From the NCBI GenBank assembly GCA_934433135.1, contig CAKRZO010000001.1:62001-126000 (forward strand): a stretch of 64,000 nt of DNA, in the 5' to 3' direction. Every line of letters starts with the position of its first letter. Within the stretch, counting starts at the first letter, position 1. A program made the translations under genes and the position numbers. Below the pieces are notes generated by a model that worked only from the letters and a program-made list of their open reading frames with translations, was not told where the DNA came from and made no database searches. Below are positions 8,581 through 17,728 of the stretch, piece by piece. Origin of the DNA: an uncultured Acetatifactor sp. (lineage in GTDB: Bacteria > Bacillota > Clostridia > Lachnospirales > Lachnospiraceae).

Positions 8581-8609
8581 ATCATACCACTTTTAAAAAG
8601 AAAAATCAA
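8581..8609 (-). promoter_or_regulatory. Promoter of the amino acid ABC operon
   Basis: Minus strand: -35 TTGATT (8604-8609), 17-base spacer, -10 TATGAT (8581-8586). It lies about 60 bases before the binding protein start. Confidence 0.7.
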
Positions 8610-8645
8610 GAGATTTTTTGCATAAATATACATTTTTTTGTATTT

Positions 8646-9335
8646 TTACAAAAACCACCATACCGTAGCAGCAATATACGGCAGAAACGGAACCGGGTTT
8701 TTCAAATTTCCATTTCGGTTGATATTACGGCGAAGCGCCTGTACTACGCAAAGAAGCGCGAATGCACTTCCCATATGAAGAAGGTAAGTAAGAAGTCCGC
8801 CTCCGAACCGGTTTTCAAAAAGAGCACATACCAAAAAGGCATATCCATCCGCTTTTCCATACATTCGCATAAAAAGCAGAAGCTGTAAAATCAGGAAGAC
8901 AGACCACGAAATCAGCCTGTCTCTTCCCATGGAAGCTTTAAGAACCGTGGAATATGCCCCCGTAAAGAAACTCTTTCCCATCAGAATATGCATCAGCGCT
9001 CCCACAGCCGCGGTCACTGCCGGTAAGAAATTATACACTTCACAGGTCTGTATATCCGTCAGAACCGCCGTAAACAGATACGCTGCCAGGATACCGCAGA
9101 AAAGCATAAACAGGATACCTCTTTCCTGAAGAAACAGATCCACCCAGATCCCGCAGCCCATACTGCAGACCCAAACAAAGAACTTCTGCGGTCTTTCATA
9201 GACAATCCGGCATTCCGGGTCACTTCGCAAAATCAGATGCACCCAGGAATCGGTTAAAACGCCCGCTGTCAGACCGCTTATGCCTGTTATCAAACTACTT
9301 ATATCTGCTGTCAAGCCACTTATATCTGTTATCAT
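8646..9335 (-). CDS. Prepilin peptidase of the Tad/Flp system (A24 family)
   Basis: 229 residues with about six membrane helices. The aspartates expected for type IV prepilin peptidases are visible in TDIQTCEVYNFLPA and in GKADGYAFLV (GxAD-type). It would cleave the leader of the Flp-like pilin and pseudopilins encoded upstream. It is the last gene of the pilus operon, nine bases after the large secreted protein gene, whose stop codon lies inside its GAGGTAA ribosome binding site. The first 25 residues are made of short repeats (ISGLTA/ISSLIT/ISGLTA), so the true start could be later. Confidence 0.88.
   Translation of the reverse strand: MITDISGLTADISSLITGISGLTAGVLTDSWVHLILRSDPECRIVYERPQKFFVWVCSMGCGIWVDLFLQERGILFMLFCGILAAYLFTAVLTDIQTCEVYNFLPAVTAAVGALMHILMGKSFFTGAYSTVLKASMGRDRLISWSVFLILQLLLFMRMYGKADGYAFLVCALFENRFGGGLLTYLLHMGSAFALLCVVQALRRNINRNGNLKNPVPFLPYIAATVWWFL
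9278..9335 (-). repeat. Short tandem repeat at the 5' end of the prepilin peptidase gene
   Basis: Three imperfect units of about 21-24 bases give the repeated peptide D-I-S-x-L. This is unusual at the N-terminus of a membrane protease and may vary in number between strains. Confidence 0.5.
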
Positions 9336-9344
9336 TCCTTCCGT

Positions 9345-12300
9345 TTACCTCAATCTGGTACGTATCCTGCCGAGAATGGTCTCTTTTTCTCCCAAGGTCC
9401 ACAATACCGGTTCCCTTGTCAGAACCTTATCCCCTTTATAGGCCGTAACCAAAACGGCATACTCTCCCCTGGGAATATCAAGTGGAATCATAAACAGAAC
9501 TTTTTCCGTTACATTGGCCGTTTTGGAAGGATATTCAAAGGTTCTGTTTAAGGTGCTGTCTCTTTGAGTGAACTCTTCCGGAAATGTCACTTCAATCCGG
9601 TCCGGATATCCGAAGGCTTCGATTACAAGAATCCCGCTTTCTCCTCCCCGGAAGGCTGCATCGGAAGCTTCCGCCATATGCTCTATGTGAGATCGAAGCA
9701 TAAAATCTTCACCCTGTATGCCGATCCTGCTTTCGTTTCCGACCTGATCCGATGCAAAAAGAATCATTTGAAAATCTCCTGTGAAAAGAGAATCCTCCTT
9801 CTGCATTACCACCTCCAATACCCCGTCTGTTCCTTTCAGTATGGCACCGGATCCGTTATCCTCATTCGATACGGAAACATAGAATTCCTTCAGACCGCTT
9901 CCATCATCCTTTGCCGTGAGAAGTACACTGACTTTTTCCTTTTTCCCGAATTCCTCTTTCCATTCCCCGACAGCCTTTTTCAGTTCCTCCAGACCATCTA
10001 TGACAGGAGGTTTTCCATCTCCGATCAGTAGAATTCCGTTTTTGCAATCAGCCTCCCAATCGGATGCCGCCGGGTTTTCCCCTTCCGGCTCTGCCTTTGC
10101 AGAAGGCAATACCCTGACAGAGACATTATCTTTCGATGTTTGCATGACAAAACGCTGGGAAACTTCCAGCCGGACTCCCTTTTGCCTGCGGACAGTCCGG
10201 GTATAACCATCTTCCGTAAACGGTATAGGACCTGTCTGTGTCTTTCCGATTCCGTCCGCCTGCGTGTAAATTATCTCTTCCTCTGTAAGCTCAGACAAAG
10301 GAGTATCGATCCGCAGTTCTTCAAAGCTATCCGGTTCCATAAGGGACAAATCGACCTGACTTCCCGGCGCCTCTTCTCTCATATGAAAAGTCAGGCGCTG
10401 AATCTGATAATCTTCTCTGGCCTGTCCTAAGATCCTGCTGTCAAACGACAGATAAAACGGAGTCTTTCCATCAGCCCGTACATACCAGGTACCACCTTTT
10501 TTTGCAAAGACATTTTCCTCCTGTGCGAGAATATCGATTGTCCCTGTCGCTAACGGACAGGCAATTTCTTCTTCACGGGAACGAATTTGTATATGTACGG
10601 TTTCGCTCAGATTACCGGCTTTGTCTGCCGCTGCTATATGAAAATACATGACATTTTCTCCCAAAACCAGATCCGCGAACGTATTCTGTGTATAAATCCC
10701 GTTTTCTGCAGTCACCTGTTTCTGTTCTTCTTCGTCCCATGCATAATAATATCCGGCAATTCCGCTGGTCAGCACATTCCCTGTCACATTGGAAGTACTT
10801 AATAAAGTTTTCTCCCGATCCGAATAAGATTCCGCTTTATGATAATAGCAGGTTCCGTTGTCCGCCGGTTCATTCCATTTAAGACGCAGACTGTCTGCGC
10901 TTAAAGCCTCCTTTTGAACCCATTGTTTGTCGATTCCATCCGGCGCAGCCTTGTCCGGTGCCGATACTCCCTTTAAGCTCTGGCTCTCCCGGTAGCCGAT
11001 ATCCAAAGACTGTATTTCGATTTTCCCTTCTCCGGATTCGGTTCCTGCAAGGCTTACTCCGCCTGTTGCTTCGTCCCCCGCATAGTTGCTTCCCCCGTAA
11101 GAAGGCTCGTTTTCCAGGATCTGGCCTTCCGTCATACCGCAGCAGAGCTTTTCTTCTTCCTTTTCCAAATAAATACTTTCCATTCCGCTTCCCATCCAGG
11201 CTTCGTTATCGCCGAAATCACTGTAAAGTGTGATGCGTATTCCCGTTGTATCTTCCGGCAATTCTATTTGCTCATTCCAATACACGGCAGAACTGGAATA
11301 ATAATATCCTGCCCTGCTGTCATAATAATGGTACCAGCCGCTGGCAGATCCCCTCTTCCCTCCGGTTCCTTCCTCAAAGCGCTCCAGAAAAGATGCAATA
11401 CTCTGTGCATTGCTTCCGTCCACATCGGTGTACCGTTTTACCTGTGCCAGTGTTTTTGCAAAAATGATACTTCCATCCTGATTCCGTACGGTAAGACTGC
11501 CTCCTGTAAGACCTCCTTTTCCTTTGCTGTCTGCATTCATATGAAGAAAAAGCGTACTCCCGCCTTCTGCCGGGATATCCGAAAAACAAAGCTGCCCATT
11601 GCCATCGTAATAAGCTCCTATTTCCAGCTTTAATGCGCTATCGCCCCTTCCGTGGGCTCCGATGCCCCAGATATTTTTCGAATATGCATAATAATCTCCC
11701 TGTGCATCATAAGCATAGGAAAGATTTCCGTATTGTTGGGCCCATTCATTGACAATTCCACCTTCCCGATCCAGGATGGTATCCGTCAGGCACTCCGTTT
11801 TTATGCAGTCTGTCGTGTGGGTATGTATCCGTACCTTTCCAGCGCGTCCGCCCAGGAATCCTCCGCCTCCGCCGGCATCACCGTCCTGGCCGTTACTGCC
11901 TTCTGCTGTTTTTCCGTTCTGCGTTCCTCCGGCCTCTCCATCTCTTAAGGAAGTTGCGCCGCCTCCGCCTCCCGCAACCAACAGGATACCGCTTTGGCTG
12001 CCGGAAATTACGGAAGCGGCTCCTCCGTTTCCGAACTTTTCTCCGTTTCCGCCGGCATAGGCATTTTCCTGCGCAGACGAATTTTCTTTTTTCTTCGCTG
12101 TCCCACCCGGCTGAATCGTAAGAACTTCCCCTTTGGAGAGCCATACCCGGGCGCTTACCAGTCCGCCTTTTCCGCCGGTATGCCCGCCGTAATCTTCTCC
12201 TGCTGCACCTCTTAGCGTAAGCAGATATCTTCCGGTATAAGGAACCACATATCTTGTCTGTTTTCCGATGTCATAGAAGGTTCTGCTTACCGTCTTGTTC

Positions 12301-13796
12301 CGGGAAACATTCGAAGCATCCGCTATACTTCTCCACTGTCCACCTTCTTCCTTCTGATATAACAGGTAGTATTTGGATTTTCCGTCCGGCTGCTCCCAGC
12401 TTAAATCCACCGCTCCCTTTCCATCATAAACAGCATAATTATCCTCTGCTTTCAGCACCAGATCCACCCATTTGGCATAAAGCACGGTGTCTTTTTGAAT
12501 CCATATCTTCTCTCCGGCTCCTCCTGCCGGTGCCAGGCACTCTTTGTCATAGAACCAGCCGCCGAACGAACTTCCCTCTTTCCTTGCTTCCGGCAGCAGA
12601 ATTTCTTCCGGCTGATAGTCGGCAGTAAAGCGGTCTATACTATCCTGTTCTCCCAGGTAGTAATACCGGCCGCCCCGGTACTTTCCGTGAAGAGGCGTCT
12701 GATAAAGCCATTCAAAAAAAACCATTGTCCCACGGACGGCCTCCATTTTTTCTCCGCCCATGGTATCAAACTGCAGCAGATATCCCGCCGGTGCTGTAAG
12801 TTTTTCCGGATCCAGAATATAACTGCTTGCATATTCTCCCCGCAGAACCGTAATCTCTTTCTTTCCCTGATAGGTTCCTCCTGCCGGATCGATTTCCAGG
12901 ATGCTGCTGCATTTTTGCCACATGGCATACAGCGTAATCACACCGCCGCCTTTTTCGTCATAATTCTCATTGCTTAAATTGATGACCTCTGCTTCATCCT
13001 CATAAAAATCACCACTTCCATCCGGACTGGTATTCCATCCAAGAAACAGATATCCCGTCCGCTTATAGGTATTTTTCCCCAGTCTGGTTGCCGGAGTCAC
13101 TGTCTTTCCCTCATAAACAGTCTCATTTCCATACATATGCATGGTACTTTCCATATAACCGGTTACCATGCCTTCGGCATTCGGGTGATATCTTATCTGA
13201 TACCGGTTCCAGGAGATTGCCTTGCAATAGTGAATATCCAGAGGAGCCCCCTGCTCCAGATTGCTGCAGAAAGGGCACAGATAATAATAATCCAGCCCGG
13301 TATCCAGAGAAATTATGCTCTTTGCAGCACTGCTGCTCATATAAATGAAGACAGGCGTAATCCGCTCCTGACAGTCCGCGCAATATGCCCGCCAGCCGGA
13401 ATAATAATCGCTGAAGCATTTCTGCCTGCCGTAAGCAACACCATGATAGAGTGTATTTTCCGGCGGATAATGATTATGACAGCAGTGCCCTGTCTTATAC
13501 TCCACTTTCCAGAAACCTACCGGTACATTTCCCTGTCTCTTTGCCTGATAGTAATGTTCCCCTGTCTTCAACACTCTGACAGAAGAAGTGATTCCCGTTT
13601 TTATTATGGTTCCTGTCTCATACCACTGACAGGCAGTATCCCCTGCATTGGTAGTAAATGCCCGACCGTCCGGACTGAAAGAAACATACGGACTTTCCCT
13701 TACGGATGCCGCCCTGCAATGCAATGCGCTAAGGATGGCATATAAAAAAATTCCGCACTTTAATAATATTTTTCTTGTGTGATTTTTCACATTCAT
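9345..13796 (-). CDS. Large secreted repeat protein of the Tad locus (InlB-type and glycine-rich domains)
   Basis: 1483 residues from ATG 13794-13796, which has GGAGG four bases ahead and opens a clear signal peptide (KILLKCGIFLYAILSALHCRAA). The frame stays open upstream, but that part is not secretory in character and overlaps the preceding lipoprotein gene. In order: a Cys-rich region (about 32-205), Listeria-Bacteroides/InlB-type repeats (about 206-295 and 400-445, with GYLFLGWNTSPDGSG and LYAKW), an Fn3-like stretch, a glycine-rich domain (about 515-655) resembling the Gly_rich family, and Ig-like beta-rich repeats to the end. No sortase motif or C-terminal anchor is visible. An adhesin or pilus-associated surface protein is inferred. 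Confidence 0.75.
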   Translation of the reverse strand: MNVKNHTRKILLKCGIFLYAILSALHCRAASVRESPYVSFSPDGRAFTTNAGDTACQWYETGTIIKTGITSSVRVLKTGEHYYQAKRQGNVPVGFWKVEYKTGHCCHNHYPPENTLYHGVAYGRQKCFSDYYSGWRAYCADCQERITPVFIYMSSSAAKSIISLDTGLDYYYLCPFCSNLEQGAPLDIHYCKAISWNRYQIRYHPNAEGMVTGYMESTMHMYGNETVYEGKTVTPATRLGKNTYKRTGYLFLGWNTSPDGSGDFYEDEAEVINLSNENYDEKGGGVITLYAMWQKCSSILEIDPAGGTYQGKKEITVLRGEYASSYILDPEKLTAPAGYLLQFDTMGGEKMEAVRGTMVFFEWLYQTPLHGKYRGGRYYYLGEQDSIDRFTADYQPEEILLPEARKEGSSFGGWFYDKECLAPAGGAGEKIWIQKDTVLYAKWVDLVLKAEDNYAVYDGKGAVDLSWEQPDGKSKYYLLYQKEEGGQWRSIADASNVSRNKTVSRTFYDIGKQTRYVVPYTGRYLLTLRGAAGEDYGGHTGGKGGLVSARVWLSKGEVLTIQPGGTAKKKENSSAQENAYAGGNGEKFGNGGAASVISGSQSGILLVAGGGGGATSLRDGEAGGTQNGKTAEGSNGQDGDAGGGGGFLGGRAGKVRIHTHTTDCIKTECLTDTILDREGGIVNEWAQQYGNLSYAYDAQGDYYAYSKNIWGIGAHGRGDSALKLEIGAYYDGNGQLCFSDIPAEGGSTLFLHMNADSKGKGGLTGGSLTVRNQDGSIIFAKTLAQVKRYTDVDGSNAQSIASFLERFEEGTGGKRGSASGWYHYYDSRAGYYYSSSAVYWNEQIELPEDTTGIRITLYSDFGDNEAWMGSGMESIYLEKEEEKLCCGMTEGQILENEPSYGGSNYAGDEATGGVSLAGTESGEGKIEIQSLDIGYRESQSLKGVSAPDKAAPDGIDKQWVQKEALSADSLRLKWNEPADNGTCYYHKAESYSDREKTLLSTSNVTGNVLTSGIAGYYYAWDEEEQKQVTAENGIYTQNTFADLVLGENVMYFHIAAADKAGNLSETVHIQIRSREEEIACPLATGTIDILAQEENVFAKKGGTWYVRADGKTPFYLSFDSRILGQAREDYQIQRLTFHMREEAPGSQVDLSLMEPDSFEELRIDTPLSELTEEEIIYTQADGIGKTQTGPIPFTEDGYTRTVRRQKGVRLEVSQRFVMQTSKDNVSVRVLPSAKAEPEGENPAASDWEADCKNGILLIGDGKPPVIDGLEELKKAVGEWKEEFGKKEKVSVLLTAKDDGSGLKEFYVSVSNEDNGSGAILKGTDGVLEVVMQKEDSLFTGDFQMILFASDQVGNESRIGIQGEDFMLRSHIEHMAEASDAAFRGGESGILVIEAFGYPDRIEVTFPEEFTQRDSTLNRTFEYPSKTANVTEKVLFMIPLDIPRGEYAVLVTAYKGDKVLTREPVLWTLGEKETILGRIRTRLR

Positions 13797-13845
13797 CCTC
13801 CATTTCTGTATACCCCTGCCGTAAAGGTACAGGAATAAACAAACT

Positions 13846-14763
13846 TCACTCCTGATATTGTATATTACATCTTTCGCAGACCTGAACCAGAATTGTAATG
13901 AACGCAAATTTCTCTTCATCCCAGATCTGCTGCTCTTTGTAAACCCAGGAGTGCTCCCCGGGCTCCGGATAGCGTTCATATCCCACCTGTTGTCCGCAGG
14001 CCGTGCAAGTATAAATAATGATCGTATCTTCCCTGCAGTTGCCATGCTGAATCTCCTGCCCCACCGGCGTATGCTCCAGTGCATCCACACTTCCGCTGTC
14101 CGCTTCGCTGACCCATCCACAAAGTCTGCATAACACAATCCGATATCCCCCGTGCGTACAATCCGGCGCTTCTCCGTACCAGCTGGTTACCATTTCATGC
14201 TCACACCCCGAATCAGATGAACTTTCTTCGGATGGGAGAGTGCTTTCATCCGATGGCAGCGTATTTTCTCCGGGCGGTTGGGTATCTCCTTCGGGCGATC
14301 GGGCATTTTCTTCAGACGTGTGGGTTCTTTCACCGGACGAATGCCTATGTTCTTCAGGCGGAAGTGTCCTTTCTTCCGCCGGCAGCTTTTTTCCATCGGA
14401 TAGGTGCCCGTTTCCTTCAGATGACAGGTTAGATGGCAGGATGCCATCTAACGCTTTTCTCCGGTTGGATCTTTCCGAAGCAATCTGCTCTGCAGACTCC
14501 GACCATCCCTGTCCGGATGACTCGACTTCCGGATTCCGGGATTGACTCCGTGCAAATTCCCCTACTTCCGCCTGTTCCGATTTTTCGTTTTCCTTCTCTT
14601 GCATTTTTTCGGAAGCGGTATTGGTTTCTTCCTGTTTTTCTTCCTCTGAACGCGTTTTTTCTACAATGCTATCATAGCTTTGTATTCTGTCTTCCGCCTT
14701 TTTACAGGCTCCAAGACAAAGACAAAGCAAGAGCAGAACTACCGTTTTCTTATAATTCCCCAT
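13846..14763 (-). CDS. Lipoprotein with heptad-repeat stalk and Cys-pair C-terminus
   Basis: 305 residues. The lipobox LGAC puts the lipidated Cys at 20. Residues 21-123 are highly charged and low in complexity. Residues 124-186 are nine tandem heptads resembling E-x-T-L-P-S-E, a likely extended stalk. The C-terminus carries Cys pairs (CRLCGW, CTACGQ, CERCN) with a histidine-containing spacer typical of short repeats in clostridial surface proteins. It overlaps the CpaB-like gene by 14 bases, which argues for coupled expression with the pilus. I do not recognise the family. Confidence 0.75.
   Translation of the reverse strand: MGNYKKTVVLLLLCLCLGACKKAEDRIQSYDSIVEKTRSEEEKQEETNTASEKMQEKENEKSEQAEVGEFARSQSRNPEVESSGQGWSESAEQIASERSNRRKALDGILPSNLSSEGNGHLSDGKKLPAEERTLPPEEHRHSSGERTHTSEENARSPEGDTQPPGENTLPSDESTLPSEESSSDSGCEHEMVTSWYGEAPDCTHGGYRIVLCRLCGWVSEADSGSVDALEHTPVGQEIQHGNCREDTIIIYTCTACGQQVGYERYPEPGEHSWVYKEQQIWDEEKFAFITILVQVCERCNIQYQE
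14206..14394 (-). repeat. 21-bp tandem repeat encoding nine heptads
   Basis: Nine 21-base units encode heptads such as ERTLPPE, ENTLPSD and ESTLPSE in the lipoprotein at 13846-14763. The units are diverged but stay in frame. Confidence 0.75.
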
Positions 14764-15409
14764 CTTTCACCACCTTTACTACACGCAAAGAACCGGCTGC
14801 CAGTTCCGAATAGAACTGTTCCACACTGTCCTTCTCCAATAGGATATTCACTCTTTGTGCCGCTGCCTTCCGATCGTCCGGCACAATGCTGCTGCCTGAG
14901 CTGTCAAACACATCCATTACATAAACGTCTTCCCAGATCAGATAGATCAGACTGTTCTGCACATCTATTGTATAAATATGAATCCTGTCCCCCCGGCGCA
15001 GGATGCCGCCCGCTACCTGGAACAGATCGTCCGCCTTAAACCCGGCCACAACCGGCTCTCTCATAGTTCCTGTCAGCTCTGTTATATCCGAAAACATGGC
15101 ATCCGTAATAAAAGAACCGGCATCAATTTTTGCTGCTGCAAGTTTACCGATCAATTCGTTTTCCCCGATAACCGCCTTTTCCGGCACAAGCGCTTTATCC
15201 AGCTGAACAAACTCAAAGTATTCTCCGAGATTGCTTTCATTTATGACAGCCCCTGCACGGATTTCCTCTCTTGCACGCAGTACTGCCGTTTTCTCAAAAT
15301 CGCTTAAAAGATTTTTCTCGATATTCAGCAAAATAAGATAAATCGCTGCTGCAGCTGCCAATGCAGCAAAAGCGGCCGCCGGCAATAATTTTTTCTTTCC
15401 TTTTTTCAT
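14750..15409 (-). CDS. CpaB/RcpC-like Flp pilus assembly protein
   Basis: 219 residues from ATG 15409; the longer open frame lacks a good start. One N-terminal membrane helix (LLPAAAFAALAAAAAIYLILL) is followed by an SAF-type region: VLRAREEIRAGAVINESNLG, then a CpaB-like segment with GILRRGDRIHIYTI. CpaB-family proteins are periplasmic or extracytoplasmic assembly factors of Tad pili. The gene sits between the pseudopilins and the lipoprotein. Confidence 0.85.
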   Translation of the reverse strand: MKKGKKKLLPAAAFAALAAAAAIYLILLNIEKNLLSDFEKTAVLRAREEIRAGAVINESNLGEYFEFVQLDKALVPEKAVIGENELIGKLAAAKIDAGSFITDAMFSDITELTGTMREPVVAGFKADDLFQVAGGILRRGDRIHIYTIDVQNSLIYLIWEDVYVMDVFDSSGSSIVPDDRKAAAQRVNILLEKDSVEQFYSELAAGSLRVVKVVKDGEL

Positions 15410-15454
15410 TTTCCACCCTAATCCCTCATTCTGTAGACGATTTCGCGTCAAAAA

Positions 15455-15482
15455 CAATTTGTTTTCGTTCCGAAACAAATTG
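15455..15482. repeat. Inverted repeat matching the one at 5267-5296
   Basis: CAATTTGTTTTCG and CGAAACAAATTG pair around a short loop. Sequence and spacing nearly match the palindrome at 5267-5296. It lies between the pseudopilin and CpaB-like genes. Confidence 0.55.
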
Positions 15483-15522
15483 CAATGGAACAAAGAATGT
15501 GCCAAGGCCATTCTTCCGCCAC

Positions 15523-16104
15523 CTAAAAGGAGTCCATCCCTGTTTTGTTATCCACAATATCTACCGTTTTTTCTTTTCTGGTCATTTGCAGGATACCGAA
15601 TATTCCTTTCACCGGGAAAGAGATTCTGCTGTATATCGCGGCAGATTCGACCTTTTTTCCGTCCGGCGTATAAATCTGTCCCAACGCCTGTGTCTGTGTG
15701 TATATCCGAAATATCCCTTCTTTACCTCGGGTATATATGATTACATCCCGATCCTTTACCTCATAAATCGTATACTCTTCCACTTCAACCGTTCCGGCAA
15801 TCATCCCGGGGGACCCGCTTTCCCAATTTTCGTCCAGATCAAGATTCTCTCTCAATGCTTCCCGATACAACTCATAGGCTGTATCGGGATCAATGACCTT
15901 TATCCTTCCCGTCTGTCCGTATTCCCGGACGTCAATGACTGCAGACGCCAGATTTGATGCTGCCAAAGCATCTTCCGTCACGGAAGAAATTACTGCAAAC
16001 GTATTGACCTGCATCTGTACCATCAAAAGAATCACCAGAAAAAAAATCAGATACATTCCCCATAACACTTCCAATTTTCCTTCTTCTTTTTTTCTCCTTC
16101 TCAT
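15523..16104 (-). CDS. TadE/TadF-like pseudopilin
   Basis: 193 residues. A basic N-terminus (MRRRKKEEGKLEV) precedes one membrane helix (WGMYLIFFLVILLMVQMQVN), the layout of TadE/F minor pilins. The rest is an extracytoplasmic domain of mixed character. It lies 21 bases downstream of a second pseudopilin, in the middle of the pilus operon. Sequence identity to known TadE proteins looks low, so the call leans on layout and context. Confidence 0.7.
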   Translation of the reverse strand: MRRRKKEEGKLEVLWGMYLIFFLVILLMVQMQVNTFAVISSVTEDALAASNLASAVIDVREYGQTGRIKVIDPDTAYELYREALRENLDLDENWESGSPGMIAGTVEVEEYTIYEVKDRDVIIYTRGKEGIFRIYTQTQALGQIYTPDGKKVESAAIYSRISFPVKGIFGILQMTRKEKTVDIVDNKTGMDSF

Positions 16105-16125
16105 CCGACTCCTCTTCGCTTTTCG

Positions 16126-16542
16126 TTAGTTCTTAGCTGTTGAGACCCGTCTCTCTTCAAAAAAATAAGATAAAGGCATCGGCACAAATTCAAACAAATC
16201 CCCGTTTCCCGCATACATACTCTCACTGGTAATTTTTCCTTTTATAACCAGGCGGATAAAGGATCCGTAAGATACTTTATTAAGCGTACTTTCGGACAGA
16301 TCCAGCTCTTTCACACCTAACTGCGTCAGTTCTGCCTCCAGATTCTGTCTGTCGTCTTCTGTCAGAAACCCATTGGTTTCCATGGACAGAATATATTTTC
16401 TTGCAATCTGGCGAATGTCGGCTTTTTTATAAAACAAGCATATGCTGCCCAAATAGGCCGTCATAATAATGGTCATGGCAAAGATACAGATCCCGGCTGT
16501 CAAAACATCCGCTATGCTCCCCCTTTCTTTTCCGGTTATCAT
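16126..16542 (-). CDS. TadE-like pseudopilin
   Basis: 138 residues. The N-terminus ERGSIADVLTAGICIFAMTIIMTAYLG has the ERG-S type processing region and helix of TadE-like pilins. The gene overlaps the Flp1-like pilin gene by four bases (ATGA type). A role as minor pilin is inferred from context. Confidence 0.7.
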   Translation of the reverse strand: MITGKERGSIADVLTAGICIFAMTIIMTAYLGSICLFYKKADIRQIARKYILSMETNGFLTEDDRQNLEAELTQLGVKELDLSESTLNKVSYGSFIRLVIKGKITSESMYAGNGDLFEFVPMPLSYFFEERRVSTAKN

Positions 16543-16757
16543 ACGGTGGGAGTCAGTTCCAGCATCGTCTGTGCTTTCTGCTGCATGTTTTCCACAATGG
16601 ATTCAATAAATCCGGACAAGGATGTTTTCATAACTACGCAGAGTACCAACGCAATGATACATAAGCCTACCGTAACTAAAATTCCGTCCAGACCTGCGCT
16701 CTTTGATGTAAAAAAACTCTTTGCTCTTTCTTTGAAACAGATTGCTTTCTTCTTCAT
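16539..16757 (-). CDS. Flp1-like major pilin candidate
   Basis: 72 residues: a basic leader, then a single long hydrophobic helix (GILVTVGLCIIALVLCVVM) and a short tail. It resembles Flp1-like pilins of Gram-positive Tad systems. The start has GGAG eight bases ahead, within the recurring leader cassette at 16764-16782. At this size it is the natural major subunit; cleavage by the prepilin peptidase at 8646-9335 is inferred. Confidence 0.75.
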   Translation of the reverse strand: MKKKAICFKERAKSFFTSKSAGLDGILVTVGLCIIALVLCVVMKTSLSGFIESIVENMQQKAQTMLELTPTV

Positions 16758-16763
16758 TTTTGA

Positions 16764-16876
16764 TCTCCATTCTGCAGACGCTTACTCGTTAATCGGATGA
16801 ATTGCGGCGTCTGCAACGCAATTCTTGTTTTTGTTTTAAAGGGAAACCGCAAGACGCGCCATTCACAAAATCATCA
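16764..16876 (-). repeat. Palindrome-rich gap with leader cassette (copy 2)
   Basis: On the minus strand this gap holds GAATTGCG/CGCAATTC and GCAGACGC/GCGTCTGC inverted repeats, then TCTGCAGAATGGAGA before the pilin start. A 16-base stretch matches the inner end of the mobile repeat at 62333-62492 (TTTGTGAATGGCGCG), suggesting a relic. Structure ahead of a major pilin gene could raise its level relative to tadC. Confidence 0.5.
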
Positions 16877-17728
16877 TTAAAAGCTAATGGCGGCCGAGAA
16901 CATATGTGTAATACAGGCATACAGTACGACGGCCAGAATCGCCGTCAGAATCCCCAACTGATAAAACGTAATGCTCCTGTCGAGTCCTGCCTTTTTCCGG
17001 CTCATAATTCCGGCTTCCATATCCTTCATCTGTTCTGCAATGTCCACCAGCAGTTCTACAGCCTGTCCCGACTCCAAAGCCTGTAATACCGTTATACATA
17101 AAGAATCAACGTACCGGTTATCAAATTTATCTTGAAATTTCTCCAGTGCCTTTTGCGCATCTGCCTTCATGGCAATTTCGCCGAACAGACTTAAAAGTCC
17201 CTGCTTTAACCTCTTGTCACGGACACTTGTGTAACATTCCGCCATGGCATCCATGACATAAACTCCTGCCTGGATCTGCAGCGCCATAGCATTGTAAACC
17301 AGCTTTAGCTCCGGAAGTATTTTTTCATTATCCTGATGGTTCATTCTGGAAAGAAGACCATCCGGAATCATGAAAAATAATATTGCCAAAATACAAGATT
17401 GAATAATCCCGTAATACAAACCGATTCCGGCTCCGGCTGCTCCCAGAATCAACCGCACCGCCATAAAGGAAAACGGGTTGACCCAGCCTCCGAAATGATA
17501 CCTCGCCCCATTCCTGATCAGATATTTATCCGCCTTTTTATAATCAAAAATCCCTCTTCCATTCTCTTTTAAATTCTTTCCCGCTTCCTCTGCCGCCAGT
17601 AAAATAACCTCTCCCATTCTGCCTGAAAAAACAGGACGAAACACCATCCAGAATGCCATAGCAGTCGAAAAAATCCGCAGCCCCGCAAGGATCGTACCGA
17701 AATTTTGCATTTTAATCCTCATTTCCAT
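16877..17728 (-). CDS. tadC: TadC-like pilus assembly membrane protein
   Basis: 283 residues of the type II secretion F (GspF) family, with helices near 13-33, 90-130 and at the C-terminus. The cytoplasmic domain includes LQALESGQAVELLVDIAEQM, typical of TadC. It forms the inner platform with TadB. Its start overlaps the tadB stop in TAATG, so translation is coupled. Confidence 0.88.
   Translation of the reverse strand: MEMRIKMQNFGTILAGLRIFSTAMAFWMVFRPVFSGRMGEVILLAAEEAGKNLKENGRGIFDYKKADKYLIRNGARYHFGGWVNPFSFMAVRLILGAAGAGIGLYYGIIQSCILAILFFMIPDGLLSRMNHQDNEKILPELKLVYNAMALQIQAGVYVMDAMAECYTSVRDKRLKQGLLSLFGEIAMKADAQKALEKFQDKFDNRYVDSLCITVLQALESGQAVELLVDIAEQMKDMEAGIMSRKKAGLDRSITFYQLGILTAILAVVLYACITHMFSAAISF

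Noticed and set aside
13797..14138. Upstream extension of the 1483-residue protein by 114 codons
   Set aside because: The extension overlaps the lipoprotein gene and would bury the signal peptide; ATG 13796 has a ribosome binding site and opens the signal sequence.
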